Source: Miltoncostaeales bacterium
GTDB lineage: Bacteria; Actinomycetota; Thermoleophilia; Miltoncostaeales; Miltoncostaeaceae
DNA: 5,578 nucleotides
Reading direction: 5' to 3'
Assembly: GCA_030829765.1 (NCBI GenBank)
Contig: JAUROO010000073.1
Location: 1 to 5,578 of the forward strand
How positions within the stretch are numbered: position 1 is the stretch's first letter; each line of letters opens with the position of its first letter. The position numbers and the translations under genes are program-made. Below the pieces are notes generated by a model. The model was not told the DNA's origin and made no database searches. It was given only the letters and a program-made list of their open reading frames with translations. This document shows, piece after piece, positions 4,877 through 5,578 of the stretch.

Positions 4877-5578
4877 AGGTCCACCACCCGTCCTTGGTCG
4901 TCCACCCCGGCGGCACCCCCGCCGCGGCGGGGATCGCCCGCGGCCCGCAGGCCCCGGGGTGTCACCCCGGCCACGGACACGCCGCCGAAGTACAGGTTTG
5001 CCTCGGTCCAGAGACGCAGGTCGAAGCCCTCGTCCCCGAGCGCCATGATTGCATCCGCGGGCACGCCGCCCTCCACGTCCAGCCCATCGCCCTCGTGGTG
5101 GATGCGCGGAATGCGCACAGCGTCGGCGGGATCGTGCCCACCATCCACCATCCCCGCGACGACCATCAGGATGGCGGAGCGCAGGCGATTGGAGCCTGCC
5201 GATCCCAGCGCGGCGATTGGCTCATCGCCATGAAGCAGCATCGTGGGCGCCATCATGGATGTCATCCGCAGGCCCGGCGGCAGCGAGCCGAAGCCGGCGG
5301 GGTTCAGGTCGCTCTCGCCCAGCATGTTGTTCAGCAGCACCCCGGTGCCGGGTGCGACCACGCCCGAACCGGAGCCGTTCGATGACGACAGGCTCGCCAT
5401 GCCCCCGTCGGCGTCGATGGCGCTCACGTGGGTCGTGCCCGTGGGCTTCCGTGATGGTGGGCGGCCGGCCGCCTCGGCATCGCGCAGGGCCGCCCAGAAC
5501 CGCTCGAGGAATCCCTCGTCTGCGAGGCCCTCGTGGAACTCCGGTCCGCGCATCGCATTGGCGCCGGCCTGGGCGGCC
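4873..5578 (-). CDS. ggt: Gamma-glutamyltranspeptidase-like N-terminal-nucleophile hydrolase, C-terminal part (5' end beyond window)
   Basis: About 234 residues are visible, covering the end of the large subunit and the whole small subunit. The self-cleavage and catalytic site is the Gly-Thr-Thr-His-Val-Ser motif; the nucleophile Thr codon is at 5434-5436. Next come SSSNGSGSGVV, LLNNMLGESDLNP and MTSMMAPTM (replacing the usual SSM-P-T), then LGSAGSNRLRSAI (in place of the classic GSPGGSR) and a C-terminal NLYFGGV...AAGDPRRGG. These enzymes split the gamma-glutamyl bond of glutathione and similar compounds, usually outside the cytoplasm; any signal peptide lies outside the window. The frame stays open to base 5578, so an apparent Met at 5553 is internal. 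The altered oxyanion-loop and MDD(F) regions suggest a divergent GGT-like branch whose substrate may not be glutathione. It overlaps the next gene by GTGA. Confidence 0.9.
   Translation of the reverse strand, partial: AAQAGANAMRGPEFHEGLADEGFLERFWAALRDAEAAGRPPSRKPTGTTHVSAIDADGGMASLSSSNGSGSGVVAPGTGVLLNNMLGESDLNPAGFGSLPPGLRMTSMMAPTMLLHGDEPIAALGSAGSNRLRSAILMVVAGMVDGGHDPADAVRIPRIHHEGDGLDVEGGVPADAIMALGDEGFDLRLWTEANLYFGGVSVAGVTPRGLRAAGDPRRGGGAAGVDDQGRVVDL

Noticed and set aside
4044..4916. A 290-codon minus-strand open frame across the membrane-protein gene and the 100-residue gene
   Set aside because: It consists of Gly/Arg/His-rich text without domains and conflicts with two better genes that have tight start and stop junctions.
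1..5578. CRISPR array, tRNA, rRNA, insertion sequence, prophage, defence or toxin-antitoxin genes
   Set aside because: I found no regularly spaced repeats, no tRNA-like cloverleaf segments, no transposase or integrase motifs and no recognisable defence domains; nearly every base belongs to an assigned gene.

Overview
This is a very compact, high-GC segment of a bacterial chromosome. G or C dominates third codon positions, half of the eight visible start codons are GTG, and only two gaps of 25 bases lie between genes. The gene types and the pattern of TAnnnT boxes lying a few bases before start codons suggest an actinobacterium, perhaps of the Thermoleophilia type. That placement is inference from style, not from a marker gene. 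Nothing looks like a phage, plasmid, insertion sequence, CRISPR array or RNA gene.

Left block, minus strand, 2561 down to 1: four overlapping genes read in the order hisC-type aminotransferase, MeaB/ArgK-type GTPase, a small LapA-domain membrane protein, and a TetR-family repressor cut by the window edge. Junction overlaps are 4, 1 and 4 bases, so this is almost certainly one transcript with coupled translation.

Middle block, plus strand, 2587 to 4033: a LON-substrate-binding-domain protein and a YgfZ-type folate-binding protein. The LON gene carries an apparent one-base frameshift near 3106-3114. Allowing for it, the gene ends in a GTGA overlap with ygfZ, the same junction type used elsewhere in the window. 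The left and middle blocks diverge from a 25-base gap in which two back-to-back -10 boxes share their central TA. Each is placed to give a leaderless or nearly leaderless mRNA.

Right part: after another 25-base gap with a TGCTAGCGT extended -10 box comes a plus-strand gene for an unrecognised two-helix membrane protein (4059-4577). It meets a minus-strand pair head-on: the C-terminal half of a gamma-glutamyltranspeptidase-like enzyme (entering from the right edge) followed by an unrecognised 100-residue protein. The two convergent genes share the palindrome CTAG as both stop codons.

Functionally the window is mostly housekeeping: amino-acid aminotransferase, cobalamin-mutase chaperone, Fe-S/folate-linked YgfZ, LON-domain protein and glutathione-type peptide metabolism. 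I see no evidence for a new multi-gene system. The items most worth a second look are the shared bidirectional promoter, the LON frameshift, and the TetR gene tied to the end of the hisC-meaB operon.
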